A stretch of DNA of 64,000 bases from Actinomycetes bacterium (GTDB lineage: Bacteria; Actinomycetota; Actinomycetes; Actinomycetales; Cellulomonadaceae): NCBI GenBank assembly GCA_021778635.1, contig JAJYCD010000004.1:17210-81209 (forward strand), written 5' to 3'. Made by a program: the position numbers and the translations under genes. How positions within the stretch are numbered: the first letter of the stretch is position 1; every line of letters begins with the position of its first letter. This document shows, piece by piece, positions 26,594-35,188 of this stretch. The notes beneath the pieces are model-generated. The model searched no databases and had not been told where the DNA came from. It saw only the letters and a program-made list of their open reading frames with translations.

Positions 26594-27370
26594 TCAGGCC
26601 GGCGCGTCGGTCCGTGATGCCCGAGGGCCGACGGGCGAGCTCGACCGGGATCGGTGATCGTCGGTCTCGTGAGGTGGGTCCAGCCTGTGGAGGAAGTCTG
26701 CCAGCGAGGAGGCGACCGCCTCGGGCTGCTCGAGGAAGACGCCATGTCCGGCGTCCTCGATGAGGACGAGCTCGGCGCCCGGGACCGCCCGGGCGATCTC
26801 CTCGCCTCTCTCGACCGGGACGAGGCGATCATCCGTCCCGTGGATCACCATCGTCGGGCAGCTGATGGTCGAGAGAAGCCCTCGCGCATCGGCCCGGTCC
26901 ATGACGGCTCGCTGCTGGCGGAGGAAGGCCTCGGCTCCGACCGCGCGCGCCATGGCTCGCCAGACGCCGAGCAGCTCCGGGTCCGTCTCGTGCTGCTCTG
27001 CGACGACGCCAGGGAAGGCCAGCTCGACGAGCCGGTCGAACTCTCCGGCCTCGACCAGACGTGACTGGTGCTCCCGCGCCGCCCGTTCCTCGGGCGTGTC
27101 CCGTCGGGCCGACGTGCTGACCAGTGCGAGCGCACGGACTCGGTCCGGCGCCTGCCGAACGACGTCGAGCGCGACGTAGCCGCCCATGCTCGTGCCGAGG
27201 AGCGCGAACTCCTCGGGTGCGTCGCGCAGGAGACGCGCAGCCATGCCGGCGACGGTGTCGTCATGACGGGTGTCGGCGAGAGTCACGGAACCGCGTGCCC
27301 AGGCCACGTCGAGGATGGGGCCGTACACGAGTGGTGAGCACAACAGGGGCGGAACCAGGATCGTCTGCAT
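26594..27370 (-). CDS. Alpha/beta hydrolase
   Basis: MQTILVPPLLCSPLVYGPILDVAW; LLGTSMGGYVALDV nucleophile elbow; IEDAGHGVFLEQPEAV His; ATG at 27370-27368. Confidence 0.85.
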   Translation of the reverse strand: MQTILVPPLLCSPLVYGPILDVAWARGSVTLADTRHDDTVAGMAARLLRDAPEEFALLGTSMGGYVALDVVRQAPDRVRALALVSTSARRDTPEERAAREHQSRLVEAGEFDRLVELAFPGVVAEQHETDPELLGVWRAMARAVGAEAFLRQQRAVMDRADARGLLSTISCPTMVIHGTDDRLVPVERGEEIARAVPGAELVLIEDAGHGVFLEQPEAVASSLADFLHRLDPPHETDDHRSRSSSPVGPRASRTDAPA

Positions 27371-27496
27371 GCCACCATCGTCGTCGTGAGCACCGACATC
27401 GTTGCCGTCTCCACGCGCCGCAGGCGGTGCCGCGCCCGTGCGTCGTCCTGGACGGGCGCGCGTCGTCGAGCGGACTCTGGTGTCTAGTGTGGGTCG

Positions 27497-28933
27497 ATGA
27501 GACACGTCGCCCCGCGACGACTGGTCGCTCCCGTGCTGGCCGCGCTCGCGCTCGTCCTCGCCGGGTGCACGACCCCGTCGAGGGTGGACGGGGGGACGAC
27601 GTCGCCGAGCCCGGGTCGTCCGTCGCCGAGCCCGACCCCGTCGTCGAGCTCGTCCGGCAGCCCGGCTCCGGCCGGATCGGGTGCGTCGGACTGGCCGACC
27701 TACCATCGCACCCTCGACCGCGCCGGCGCGGCGACCGGTCTCCCGGCGGTGCACCGGCTCGGTGCGGCATGGACCGCCGGTCTGGACGGTGCCGTCTACG
27801 GGCAGCCGATCGTCGTCGGAGGGCTCGTGGTGGCGGCCACCGAGGCCGACACGGTCTACGGCCTCGACCGCACCACCGGCGCCGTCCGCTGGATGCACCG
27901 GCTGGGTGACCCGGTGCCGGTGCGCGACCTCCCGTGCGGTGACGTCGACCCGCTCGGGATCACAGGAACGCCTGCCTATGACCCGAGCACGGGCTCGGTG
28001 TTCGTCGTCGCCGAGACGACGGGTGGGAGTCACACGCTCGTCGCGCTCGATCTCGCCACGGGCGAGGAGCGCTGGCGACGCTCCCTCGACGTGACGTCGC
28101 GGGACCGGGTCGCCGAGCAGCAACGAGGCGCACTCGCGGTGGCGAACGGCCGGGTCTACGTGCCGTTCGGAGGGCTCTACGGCGACTGCGGCGACTATGT
28201 GGGGTACGTCACCGCGACGCCGGTCGACGGTCACGGGCCGACGACGTCGTACGTCGTCCCCGCACGCCGGGAAGCGGGGATCTGGGCACCGTCCGGTGTG
28301 GCCGTGGGTGCCGGTGGTGACGTGTGGGTCGCGGTCGGCAACGGAGCGTCGACCGGCGGCACGTACGACGGCAGCGACTCCGTGCTGCGGCTCGCGCCGG
28401 ACCTGTCGGGCCGGCTCGACCTCTTCGCCCCGACGTCCTGGGGCTCGCAGAACGCCCGCGACCGGGACCTCGGGAGTACCGGGCCGGTCCTCCTCGACGG
28501 CGATCGGGTGCTCGTCTCCGGGAAGGACGCGGTGGTCTACCTCCTGGATGCGCAGCACCTGGGCGGGATCGGCGGTCAGCTCGCGACGCTCACCGGGTGC
28601 GCCGGCTACGGCGGCATCGCCTGGGACGCGTCCGCGCAGGCGGCCTTCGTCCCGTGCACGGACGGGCTGCTCCGCGTCGGCGTCGGTGCGACGACGCTGG
28701 ATCGCGGCTGGAAGGCGCCCGCGCACATCGCCGGCTCGCCCGTCGTCGGCGACGGCGCCGTCTGGTCCGTGGACGCCTCCGGCGGGCGGCTATACGCGCT
28801 CGACGAGGCGACCGGGACGGTGCTGACCGAGGCCGCGGTGGGGACGACGAGCCGGTTCGCGTCACCGGTGCTCACCGGCCGGATCGTCCTCGTCCCCACC
28901 CTGACGGGGGTCGTTGCGCTGACGGTGACCTGA
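27497..28933 (+). CDS. PQQ-like beta-propeller lipoprotein
   Basis: Lipobox VLAALALVLAGC; repeated GTVYGLDRTTGAVRW / LVALDLATGEERWRR repeats. Confidence 0.85.
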   Translation: MRHVAPRRLVAPVLAALALVLAGCTTPSRVDGGTTSPSPGRPSPSPTPSSSSSGSPAPAGSGASDWPTYHRTLDRAGAATGLPAVHRLGAAWTAGLDGAVYGQPIVVGGLVVAATEADTVYGLDRTTGAVRWMHRLGDPVPVRDLPCGDVDPLGITGTPAYDPSTGSVFVVAETTGGSHTLVALDLATGEERWRRSLDVTSRDRVAEQQRGALAVANGRVYVPFGGLYGDCGDYVGYVTATPVDGHGPTTSYVVPARREAGIWAPSGVAVGAGGDVWVAVGNGASTGGTYDGSDSVLRLAPDLSGRLDLFAPTSWGSQNARDRDLGSTGPVLLDGDRVLVSGKDAVVYLLDAQHLGGIGGQLATLTGCAGYGGIAWDASAQAAFVPCTDGLLRVGVGATTLDRGWKAPAHIAGSPVVGDGAVWSVDASGGRLYALDEATGTVLTEAAVGTTSRFASPVLTGRIVLVPTLTGVVALTVT

Positions 28934-29019
28934 GCCCCGGGGAAGCGGCCGGCGCCTGCCTCGCGCCGAGCCCCGACGCCCGAGCCAGCCGATGCCGGCG
29001 TGGCCACCGCGGCTGCTGC

Positions 29020-29934
29020 TCAGGAGCCGGGGGCGTACAGGTCGCCGAGGTCGGCGAGACGCGCGAGAACCTCGTCGGCGGTGAGCTGCCGCAGCTCCGG
29101 GTCGTCGAGCTCGTCCCAGGTTCGTGGGGCGGCGACCGTGGGGCGGGCCTTCCCGCGGAGCGAGTAGGGCGTGATGGTGGTCTTGGCGGGGTGGTTCTGG
29201 GACCAGTCGAGAAGGACGCGATCATGCCGGAGGTCTGTACGCATCACCGCGACGACGTGGGCCGGGTCGGCATCGGCGAGCTCGTGCGCGAGGTCGCGCA
29301 CGTACTGCCTCACCTGCATCGCCGTCCTCGTCCCGTCGAGACCGGCGTAGAGCTGGAGGCCCTTGCTGCCCGAGGTGACCGGCCGTGGGTCGAGCCCGTC
29401 CGCGCGGAGCCGGGCCGCGACGGTCCGCGCGACCGCCGCGCACGCCACGAGTCCGGCGGGCGGTCCGGGGTCGAGGTCGATCACCAGGCGGTCGGGACGG
29501 CGGACCCCGCCACGAGGGCCGACCGTCCACTGCGGGGTGTGGAGCTCGAGGACTCCGAGATTCGCTGCCCAGACCAGCCCGGGGACGTCGTCGAGGAACG
29601 GCAGGTCGACGAGAGTCCCCTCGTCGGGTCCACCAGGGGCGGCGCGAAGGAGCCGGTGCCGGAGCCAGTCGGGGGCCCCGCGCGGCGTGTTCTTCTCGAA
29701 GAACCTCTCACCTCCCACCCCGTGCGGGAAACGTACGCGCGTGACCGGACGGTCGCGGAGCTGGCCGAGCAGGGCCGGTGCGACGCCCGTGTAGTACGCG
29801 ACGACGTCGGCCTTCGTCATGCCCGCCTCCGGGTACATCACCCGCTCGGGGTGGCTCACCCGGACCTCGCGCGGGGCGGCCGTGCGACGCGCGGTCGATG
29901 CCGACGCCCCGGCCGGTCGTGCGCGCCCGGCCAT
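29020..29934 (-). CDS. Stand-alone LigD-type polymerase/primase domain protein
   Basis: VSHPERVMYPEAGMTKADVVAYYTGVAPALLGQLRDRPVTRVRFPHGVGGERFFEKNTPRGAPDWL, LVIDLDPG, SGSKGLQLYAGL; LigD PolDom signatures. Confidence 0.88.
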   Translation of the reverse strand: MAGRARPAGASASTARRTAAPREVRVSHPERVMYPEAGMTKADVVAYYTGVAPALLGQLRDRPVTRVRFPHGVGGERFFEKNTPRGAPDWLRHRLLRAAPGGPDEGTLVDLPFLDDVPGLVWAANLGVLELHTPQWTVGPRGGVRRPDRLVIDLDPGPPAGLVACAAVARTVAARLRADGLDPRPVTSGSKGLQLYAGLDGTRTAMQVRQYVRDLAHELADADPAHVVAVMRTDLRHDRVLLDWSQNHPAKTTITPYSLRGKARPTVAAPRTWDELDDPELRQLTADEVLARLADLGDLYAPGS

Positions 29935-30152
29935 CAGCCCGCCCGGTCCTCGGCGACGACCATGTGCCCGTGGGTCTGGTGCACCGCGACCGTCCGCTCG
30001 ATCGTGTCCCGACGGTCCGGCACGGCGGCGAGCTCCGCGCGGACCCTGTCCGGGTGCCGCCACAGCCGATCGAGGCCCCGCTCCACGTCCCGGTCTCCCG
30101 AGCGCGCGGGCGTCGCGCAGTCGCCCCGGTCGCGGATCGGCGTCGTCGTCAT
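29934..30152 (-). CDS. Small hypothetical protein coupled to the LigD-like gene
   Basis: 72 aa; stop overlaps the downstream ATG (ATGA). Confidence 0.5.
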   Translation of the reverse strand: MTTTPIRDRGDCATPARSGDRDVERGLDRLWRHPDRVRAELAAVPDRRDTIERTVAVHQTHGHMVVAEDRAG

Positions 30153-30237
30153 GACGTCAGCATGGCTCGCACGTCACGGCAGCGTCCAGGGTGCTGTCGG
30201 GGCCGCGTCGACGACTGCGACCCGGGTGCGTTCGACG

Positions 30238-31458
30238 TCACGCGCGGGACGACGCTCCGGTCGTGGCGAGCACGGCGGTACGACCACCGCGGGACGCGCG
30301 TCGGTGCACGTCAGCCGGAACCGTGGGCCCCGGGGGCATCGTGCGTCCCGCCGACACCGCGGATGCGCCCGCGCTCGAGGTCAGTGGGTGCGGGGCCGTC
30401 GACGGCGGTGCGGTGGGCAGCACCGCGGGTGCGTCCGCGAGGTCGACCCTGAAGCGGTCCCGGCCGTCGGACTTCGCGCGGTAGAGCGCGGCGTCCGCCG
30501 CCGCGAGGACCGCGGCGGCGGTCCGCGTGCCGTCGACCATCGCGAGACCGGCCGAGAACGTCACGCCGGTCCCGGCCGCGCCCCACTCGGCGCGGAGGGA
30601 CGTGAGGGCAGCCAGGGCCTGAGCAGGCTCGGTCCGTGCCAGGACGAAGGCGAACTCCTCGCCACCGAAGCGCGCCGCGTAGTCGCGACGGCGCAGGTGC
30701 TGGGTCACGGTGGCGCCGAACAGACCGAGAACCGCGTCGCCGGCGGCGTGACCACGGGTGTCGTTGACTGCCTTGAAGTGGTCGAGGTCGCAGATCACGA
30801 CGCAGTCACCCGGCGTCATTGTGGTGAGCCGGGCGTCGAGCCCGCGACGGTTGCCGAGGGTCGTGAGCGGGTCCGTCAGCGCGGCAGCCTCCAGGCGGTC
30901 GGTCACGGCGCGCTGCTGCTCGATCATGAACGACATGAGCGCGGCGACGGCAAGCCAGACGGTGCCGTACACCAGCAGGCGCACCGCCGTGTTCGCGGTG
31001 AGCGTGCCCACCATCGTGACGTAGGTGACCGACGCGAGCGGGAGGACGAGGGCGGCGGACCGTGCACCGTGGAAGATCCCGATGTACACGAACAGCAGGG
31101 GGATCACGCCGACGTAGGCGTCGGCGATCCCGGTGGTCGTCAGCCCGATCGCGGCGAGTGCGGCCAGGGTCGTGATCGGGAACACCAGCGTGGCCCAGTG
31201 CGGCAGCGCGGCCCACGACACCCACAGGCTCGCGCCCTCGACGAGCAGCAGGATGCCGCACACGGCCGCGAGGGGGTGCCCGACGGCACCGGACCCGGTC
31301 AGCAGCGGTGCGGTGGCGAGCGCCATCCCCCCGGTGGCGAGGAGCAGGAGCTGGCCGGTCTCGACGGCGAGGTCGTCGGTGCGCAGCCACGCCGGGACGA
31401 GCCGACGGAGCACGGCGGCTCGTGCAGGCCTGGTGGCGGGTGCGGGTCGGGCGGTCAC
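30238..31458 (-). CDS. Membrane-bound GGDEF diguanylate cyclase
   Basis: N-terminal TM region; ALTDPLTTLGNRRGLDARL...RFGGEEFAFVLA (GGEEF active motif). Confidence 0.9.
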   Translation of the reverse strand: MTARPAPATRPARAAVLRRLVPAWLRTDDLAVETGQLLLLATGGMALATAPLLTGSGAVGHPLAAVCGILLLVEGASLWVSWAALPHWATLVFPITTLAALAAIGLTTTGIADAYVGVIPLLFVYIGIFHGARSAALVLPLASVTYVTMVGTLTANTAVRLLVYGTVWLAVAALMSFMIEQQRAVTDRLEAAALTDPLTTLGNRRGLDARLTTMTPGDCVVICDLDHFKAVNDTRGHAAGDAVLGLFGATVTQHLRRRDYAARFGGEEFAFVLARTEPAQALAALTSLRAEWGAAGTGVTFSAGLAMVDGTRTAAAVLAAADAALYRAKSDGRDRFRVDLADAPAVLPTAPPSTAPHPLTSSAGASAVSAGRTMPPGPTVPADVHRRASRGGRTAVLATTGASSRA

Positions 31459-31550
31459 CCCCTCACCATCGTCCGGGACGCGCCTGTCGCAAGGAGAATC
31501 GGGCGATCGGTACGACGTCGGGCCCGGTCGATGCCCGGTCCGACCGCAGG

Positions 31551-32594
31551 TCAGCGGGCCAGCCTCTCGACGACGGCCCCGAACAGCCAGGGCGTGGCCC
31601 GTGCGACCGGGACCACGGCCCGGCGCGCCGGAGACGTCGCCCACGCGACCAGTCCGCTCGTGAGGACGCGGTAGTCACGCGTGGCCGCGAGCCACGCGCG
31701 CTCGTAGGCGGCGACGTCGTCCAGGTGGGCGATCGCTGCCCGCGCCTGCGCGAAACCGACCCGCAGACCCTCGCCGGTCAGGGCGTCGACGTAGCCCGAC
31801 GCGTCGCCCACGAGCCGGACCCGGCCGGTCGCGCGGGCCCTCGTCCGCTGCCGCAGGGGACCGGCCCCGCGGACCGTCGTCGTCGGTTCGATGCCGTCGA
31901 GCCGACGAGACAGGTCGGCGAACGAGGCGAGGGCGGTGGTGAGGTCCGTGCCGCTCGGCCCGAGGACCGCGACACCGACCTCGTGGTCCCCCACCGGGGT
32001 GACGTAGGCCTCGGCCTCCGGTCCCCAGTGCACCTCGACCAGGTCCGTCCACGGGGCGATCGCGAAGTGCCGACGCAGCCCGAACCGCCGCGGGTGCGCG
32101 CGACCCGAGAACCGGGTCGCCGCCGTCTCGAGCCCGACCAGCCGACGCACCGGCGAGTGCAGCCCGTCGCACGCGAGGAGCCACCGGGCGCTGACACCCG
32201 CGGCCTCGACGTGTGTCGATCCGTTGTCGACGTCCGTCACGCGGGCGGCGACCCGGTCGACGCCGAGGCCCGCGCAGCGGTCCAGCAGTGCCGCGTGCAG
32301 GTCGGTCCGTCGCACGCCCCGACCGGGCGCACCCCGGAAGACGTGGTCGACGTGGCTGCGGTGATCCCGGTACCTGATGCCCGTCAAGGGACGCCCGGCC
32401 GGGTCCACGCCGAGCCGGGTCAGCGCGGCGAGCGCGCCCGGCATCAGGCCCTCGCCGCAGGCCTTGTCGATCACGCCGACCCTCGGCTCGACGACGACCA
32501 CCGACAACCCGGCGAGCCGCGCCTCGATCGCGGTCGCGAGCCCCACCGGGCCGCCACCGACGACGAGAACATCCGCGTCGACCTCGGCGCTCAC
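31551..32594 (-). CDS. FAD-dependent oxidoreductase (SrsC-like flavoprotein hydroxylase / geranylgeranyl reductase-like)
   Basis: VSAEVDADVLVVGGGPVGLATAIEARLAGLSVVVVEPR, LVGDASGYVDALTGEGLRVGFAQA; start overlaps the upstream methyltransferase stop. Confidence 0.85.
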   Translation of the reverse strand: MSAEVDADVLVVGGGPVGLATAIEARLAGLSVVVVEPRVGVIDKACGEGLMPGALAALTRLGVDPAGRPLTGIRYRDHRSHVDHVFRGAPGRGVRRTDLHAALLDRCAGLGVDRVAARVTDVDNGSTHVEAAGVSARWLLACDGLHSPVRRLVGLETAATRFSGRAHPRRFGLRRHFAIAPWTDLVEVHWGPEAEAYVTPVGDHEVGVAVLGPSGTDLTTALASFADLSRRLDGIEPTTTVRGAGPLRQRTRARATGRVRLVGDASGYVDALTGEGLRVGFAQARAAIAHLDDVAAYERAWLAATRDYRVLTSGLVAWATSPARRAVVPVARATPWLFGAVVERLAR

Positions 32595-33139
32595 GAGCGC
32601 GCGTCCCGGTGCGGTGACCGCCCGAGCGCGAGTGCGAGCGCGCGTTCCTCGGCGGGGATCCGGTACCGCAGCAGCAGCACGGCGTTCAGCAGCGTGAAGA
32701 CGAGTGCCGTGACCCAGGCGGTGTGCACGAGCGGAAGAGCCAGCCCCTCGGCGACGACCGCGACGTAGTTCGGGTGCCGCAGCACGCGGTACGGACCCGC
32801 GGTCACGAGCGGGAGGCCGGGGACGACGATCACACGCGTGTTCCACCGCGGCCCGAGCGCCGCGATGCACCACCAGCGCAGCACCTGGCTCGCAAGGGCC
32901 ACCACCAGAGCCGGCCAGCCGAGCGCCGGGACGAACGGGCGACCGGCCACCACGACCTCCCCGGCGCACGCGATCAGGAGGGCGCTGTGCAGCGCCACCA
33001 TCGCGGGGAAGTGGCCGCGGCCGTGCTCCGTCCCGCCCCGCGCGAACGACCAGGCGGCGTGGCGTGCCGAGATCACGAGCTCGACGAGCCGTTCGAGGGC
33101 GACGGCGCCGACGAGCAGCAGGTAGACCGTCGCCGACAC
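32591..33139 (-). CDS. Isoprenylcysteine carboxyl methyltransferase-like membrane methyltransferase (SrsB-like)
   Basis: RWNTRVIVVPGLPLVTAGPYRVLRHPNYVAVVAEGLALPL is the ICMT-like signature; multi-TM. Confidence 0.85.
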   Translation of the reverse strand: MSATVYLLLVGAVALERLVELVISARHAAWSFARGGTEHGRGHFPAMVALHSALLIACAGEVVVAGRPFVPALGWPALVVALASQVLRWWCIAALGPRWNTRVIVVPGLPLVTAGPYRVLRHPNYVAVVAEGLALPLVHTAWVTALVFTLLNAVLLLRYRIPAEERALALALGRSPHRDARS

Positions 33140-33142
33140 CTG

Positions 33143-34213
33143 TCAGACCTCCTCGGGTCGCCGGAGGAGGACGACCTCCGCGCTGACGCCGGGACCGAAC
33201 GCGAACAGGACGGCGAGACCTCCGGGTGGTGGCGAGCCGTCGGCGAGCGTGTCGGCGAGGACGTGCAGCACCGAGGAGGACGAGAGGTTGCCGACCGCGG
33301 CGAGCGAGCGTCGGCTGCGGTCGAGCGCGTGCTCCCCGAGCGTGAGCGCTGTCGCCGCGGCGTCGAGGATCCGCGGTCCGCCGGGGTGGGCGACCCACGC
33401 GGCCACGTCTGCGACGCGAGCTCCGTGAGGTGCCAGGAGCGTCTCCACGTCGGCCCGCAGCCGCGCCTCGACCACATCGGCCAGGCCGGCGCCCAGGACG
33501 ATCCGGAAGCCGCTGCCGCCGACGTCCCAGCCGAGCATGCCCGTCGTGTCCGGATGGACGCGGCTGCGCGTCCCGAGGACGTCCACGCCGTCCAGACCGG
33601 CGGCCCGGCGATCGCCGACCATGACCACGGCGGCCGCTCCGTCGCCGAACAGCCCGCTCGAGACGAGGTTGGCCGTGGAGTCGTCGCCGTGCTGGATCGT
33701 CAGGGAGCACAGCTCGACGGAGAGCACGAGAGCGACGTCGTCCGGGTGCCCCACCAGGTAGTCGTGCACGCGCGCGATCCCGCTCGCCCCCGCGACGCAG
33801 CCGAGACCGAACGACGGCAGGCGCTTGACGTCCGGTCGCAACCCGAGCCGTTCGACCAGCTGCGCGTCGATCGACGGGGCGCCGACACCGGTGACCGTGG
33901 TGAAGAGCAGGAAGTCGACGTCGGCCGGTGACAGGTCCACCGCGGTCAGAGCGGCGCGCACGGCCTCCTCGGCGAGATCCGCCCCGATGGTCAGGAACAC
34001 GTCGTTCGCGTCGCCGAAGCGGCGCAGACCGGCGTAGCGCTCGAGCGGCAGCGCGAGGTGGCGCGCGAGGACCCCGCTCGCCGCGTGGAAGCGGGCGAGC
34101 GCCGCGAGCCGACCCGGGTCGGCGGACAGCAGGGGGCCGATGTGCGTCGTGATCTCGGCCTGCTCGTAGCGGTGACCGGCGAGCACCGGTGAGACAGCGA
34201 CGACGCGGGACAT
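33143..34213 (-). CDS. Type III polyketide synthase (SrsA-like)
   Basis: 356 aa; PSFGLGCVAGASGIARVHDYLVGHPDDVALVLSVELCSLT active-site Cys, SGLFGDGAAAVVMVG, WVAHPGGPRILDA His, SSSSVLHVLAD Asn-loop equivalent. Confidence 0.88.
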   Translation of the reverse strand: MSRVVAVSPVLAGHRYEQAEITTHIGPLLSADPGRLAALARFHAASGVLARHLALPLERYAGLRRFGDANDVFLTIGADLAEEAVRAALTAVDLSPADVDFLLFTTVTGVGAPSIDAQLVERLGLRPDVKRLPSFGLGCVAGASGIARVHDYLVGHPDDVALVLSVELCSLTIQHGDDSTANLVSSGLFGDGAAAVVMVGDRRAAGLDGVDVLGTRSRVHPDTTGMLGWDVGGSGFRIVLGAGLADVVEARLRADVETLLAPHGARVADVAAWVAHPGGPRILDAAATALTLGEHALDRSRRSLAAVGNLSSSSVLHVLADTLADGSPPPGGLAVLFAFGPGVSAEVVLLRRPEEV

Positions 34214-34324
34214 CCGCGCATCGTGTCATGCGATGGTCGATCCGGCTCGGCGCCTTGCTAGTGTCGGCCGCCAGGCGACAGGCGGTGGCACCTGTGCGGG
34301 GTGCGCCGCGAGGGTGGGGGTCCG

Positions 34325-35188
34325 ATGCGCACGACGACGGTCTCGCCGTGGGGGCTCGTCCTGGCGTCGCACCCGGGTCCCACGGTCGTCGTCACCGCGC
34401 TCGCCACCGGTCTCGCGATCGGGGTCGGATCGACGCCCGGGACGAGTCTGCTCGTCGCGGGCGGGGTGCTGACGGGTCAGCTGTCGGTGGGCTGGTCGAA
34501 CGACTGGCTCGACGCCGCGCGGGATCGCGCGGTCGGCCGGGCGGGCAAGCCGGTCGTGAGCGGGCTCGTCAGCGCGACGGCGCTGCGAACGGGCGCGCTG
34601 GGGGCGGTCGTCGCGTGCGCGGTGCTGTCGGTCGCCACCGGGGTGGCCCCGGGGGCGGCGCACCTGGTCGCCGTCGCGAGCGCCTGGGCGTACAACCTCC
34701 GCCTCAAGGCCACCGCGGTGTCGTGGCTGCCCTACGCCGTGTCGTTCAGCCTCCTCCTGCTCTTCGTGGTGCTGGCGCAGCCCGGCCGACCGGAGCCGAC
34801 GTGGTGGGGGCTGCTCGCCGCGGCCCTGCTCGGCGTCGGGGCGCACCTCGCCAACGTGCTGCCGGACCTGGAGGACGACCGTGCGACCGGGGTACGGGGC
34901 TTCCCGCACCGCCTCGGCCGGGTGCGTGCGACGGGGGTCGCGCTCCTCGCCCTCGTCGCGGCGACGGCCGTGGTCGTGCTCGGCCCGTCTGCTCCACCGT
35001 CGGGTCCCGCCCTCCTCGGCGGGGGAGCCGCGGTCGTCCTCGCGGTCCTCGGTGCGGCCGTCGCCCTCGCACGACCGCGGAGCGTGTGGCCGTTCCGGCT
35101 GAGCATGGCGGTGGCCGCGGTGTGCGTCGTCCTGCTGGTGATGGCCGGACCCGAGCTCGTGATGGTCCGCTCCGCCGTCACGCCCTGA
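34325..35188 (+). CDS. UbiA-family prenyltransferase
   Basis: SNDWLDAARDRAVGRAGKPVVSG first Asp-rich motif and DLEDDRATGVRGFPHRLG second motif; multi-TM. Confidence 0.85.
   Translation: MRTTTVSPWGLVLASHPGPTVVVTALATGLAIGVGSTPGTSLLVAGGVLTGQLSVGWSNDWLDAARDRAVGRAGKPVVSGLVSATALRTGALGAVVACAVLSVATGVAPGAAHLVAVASAWAYNLRLKATAVSWLPYAVSFSLLLLFVVLAQPGRPEPTWWGLLAAALLGVGAHLANVLPDLEDDRATGVRGFPHRLGRVRATGVALLALVAATAVVVLGPSAPPSGPALLGGGAAVVLAVLGAAVALARPRSVWPFRLSMAVAAVCVVLLVMAGPELVMVRSAVTP

Noticed and set aside
28324-31674. 1116-aa plus-strand ORF
   Set aside because: Runs through the PQQ lipoprotein gene in the wrong frame and antisense to LigD-like and GGDEF genes
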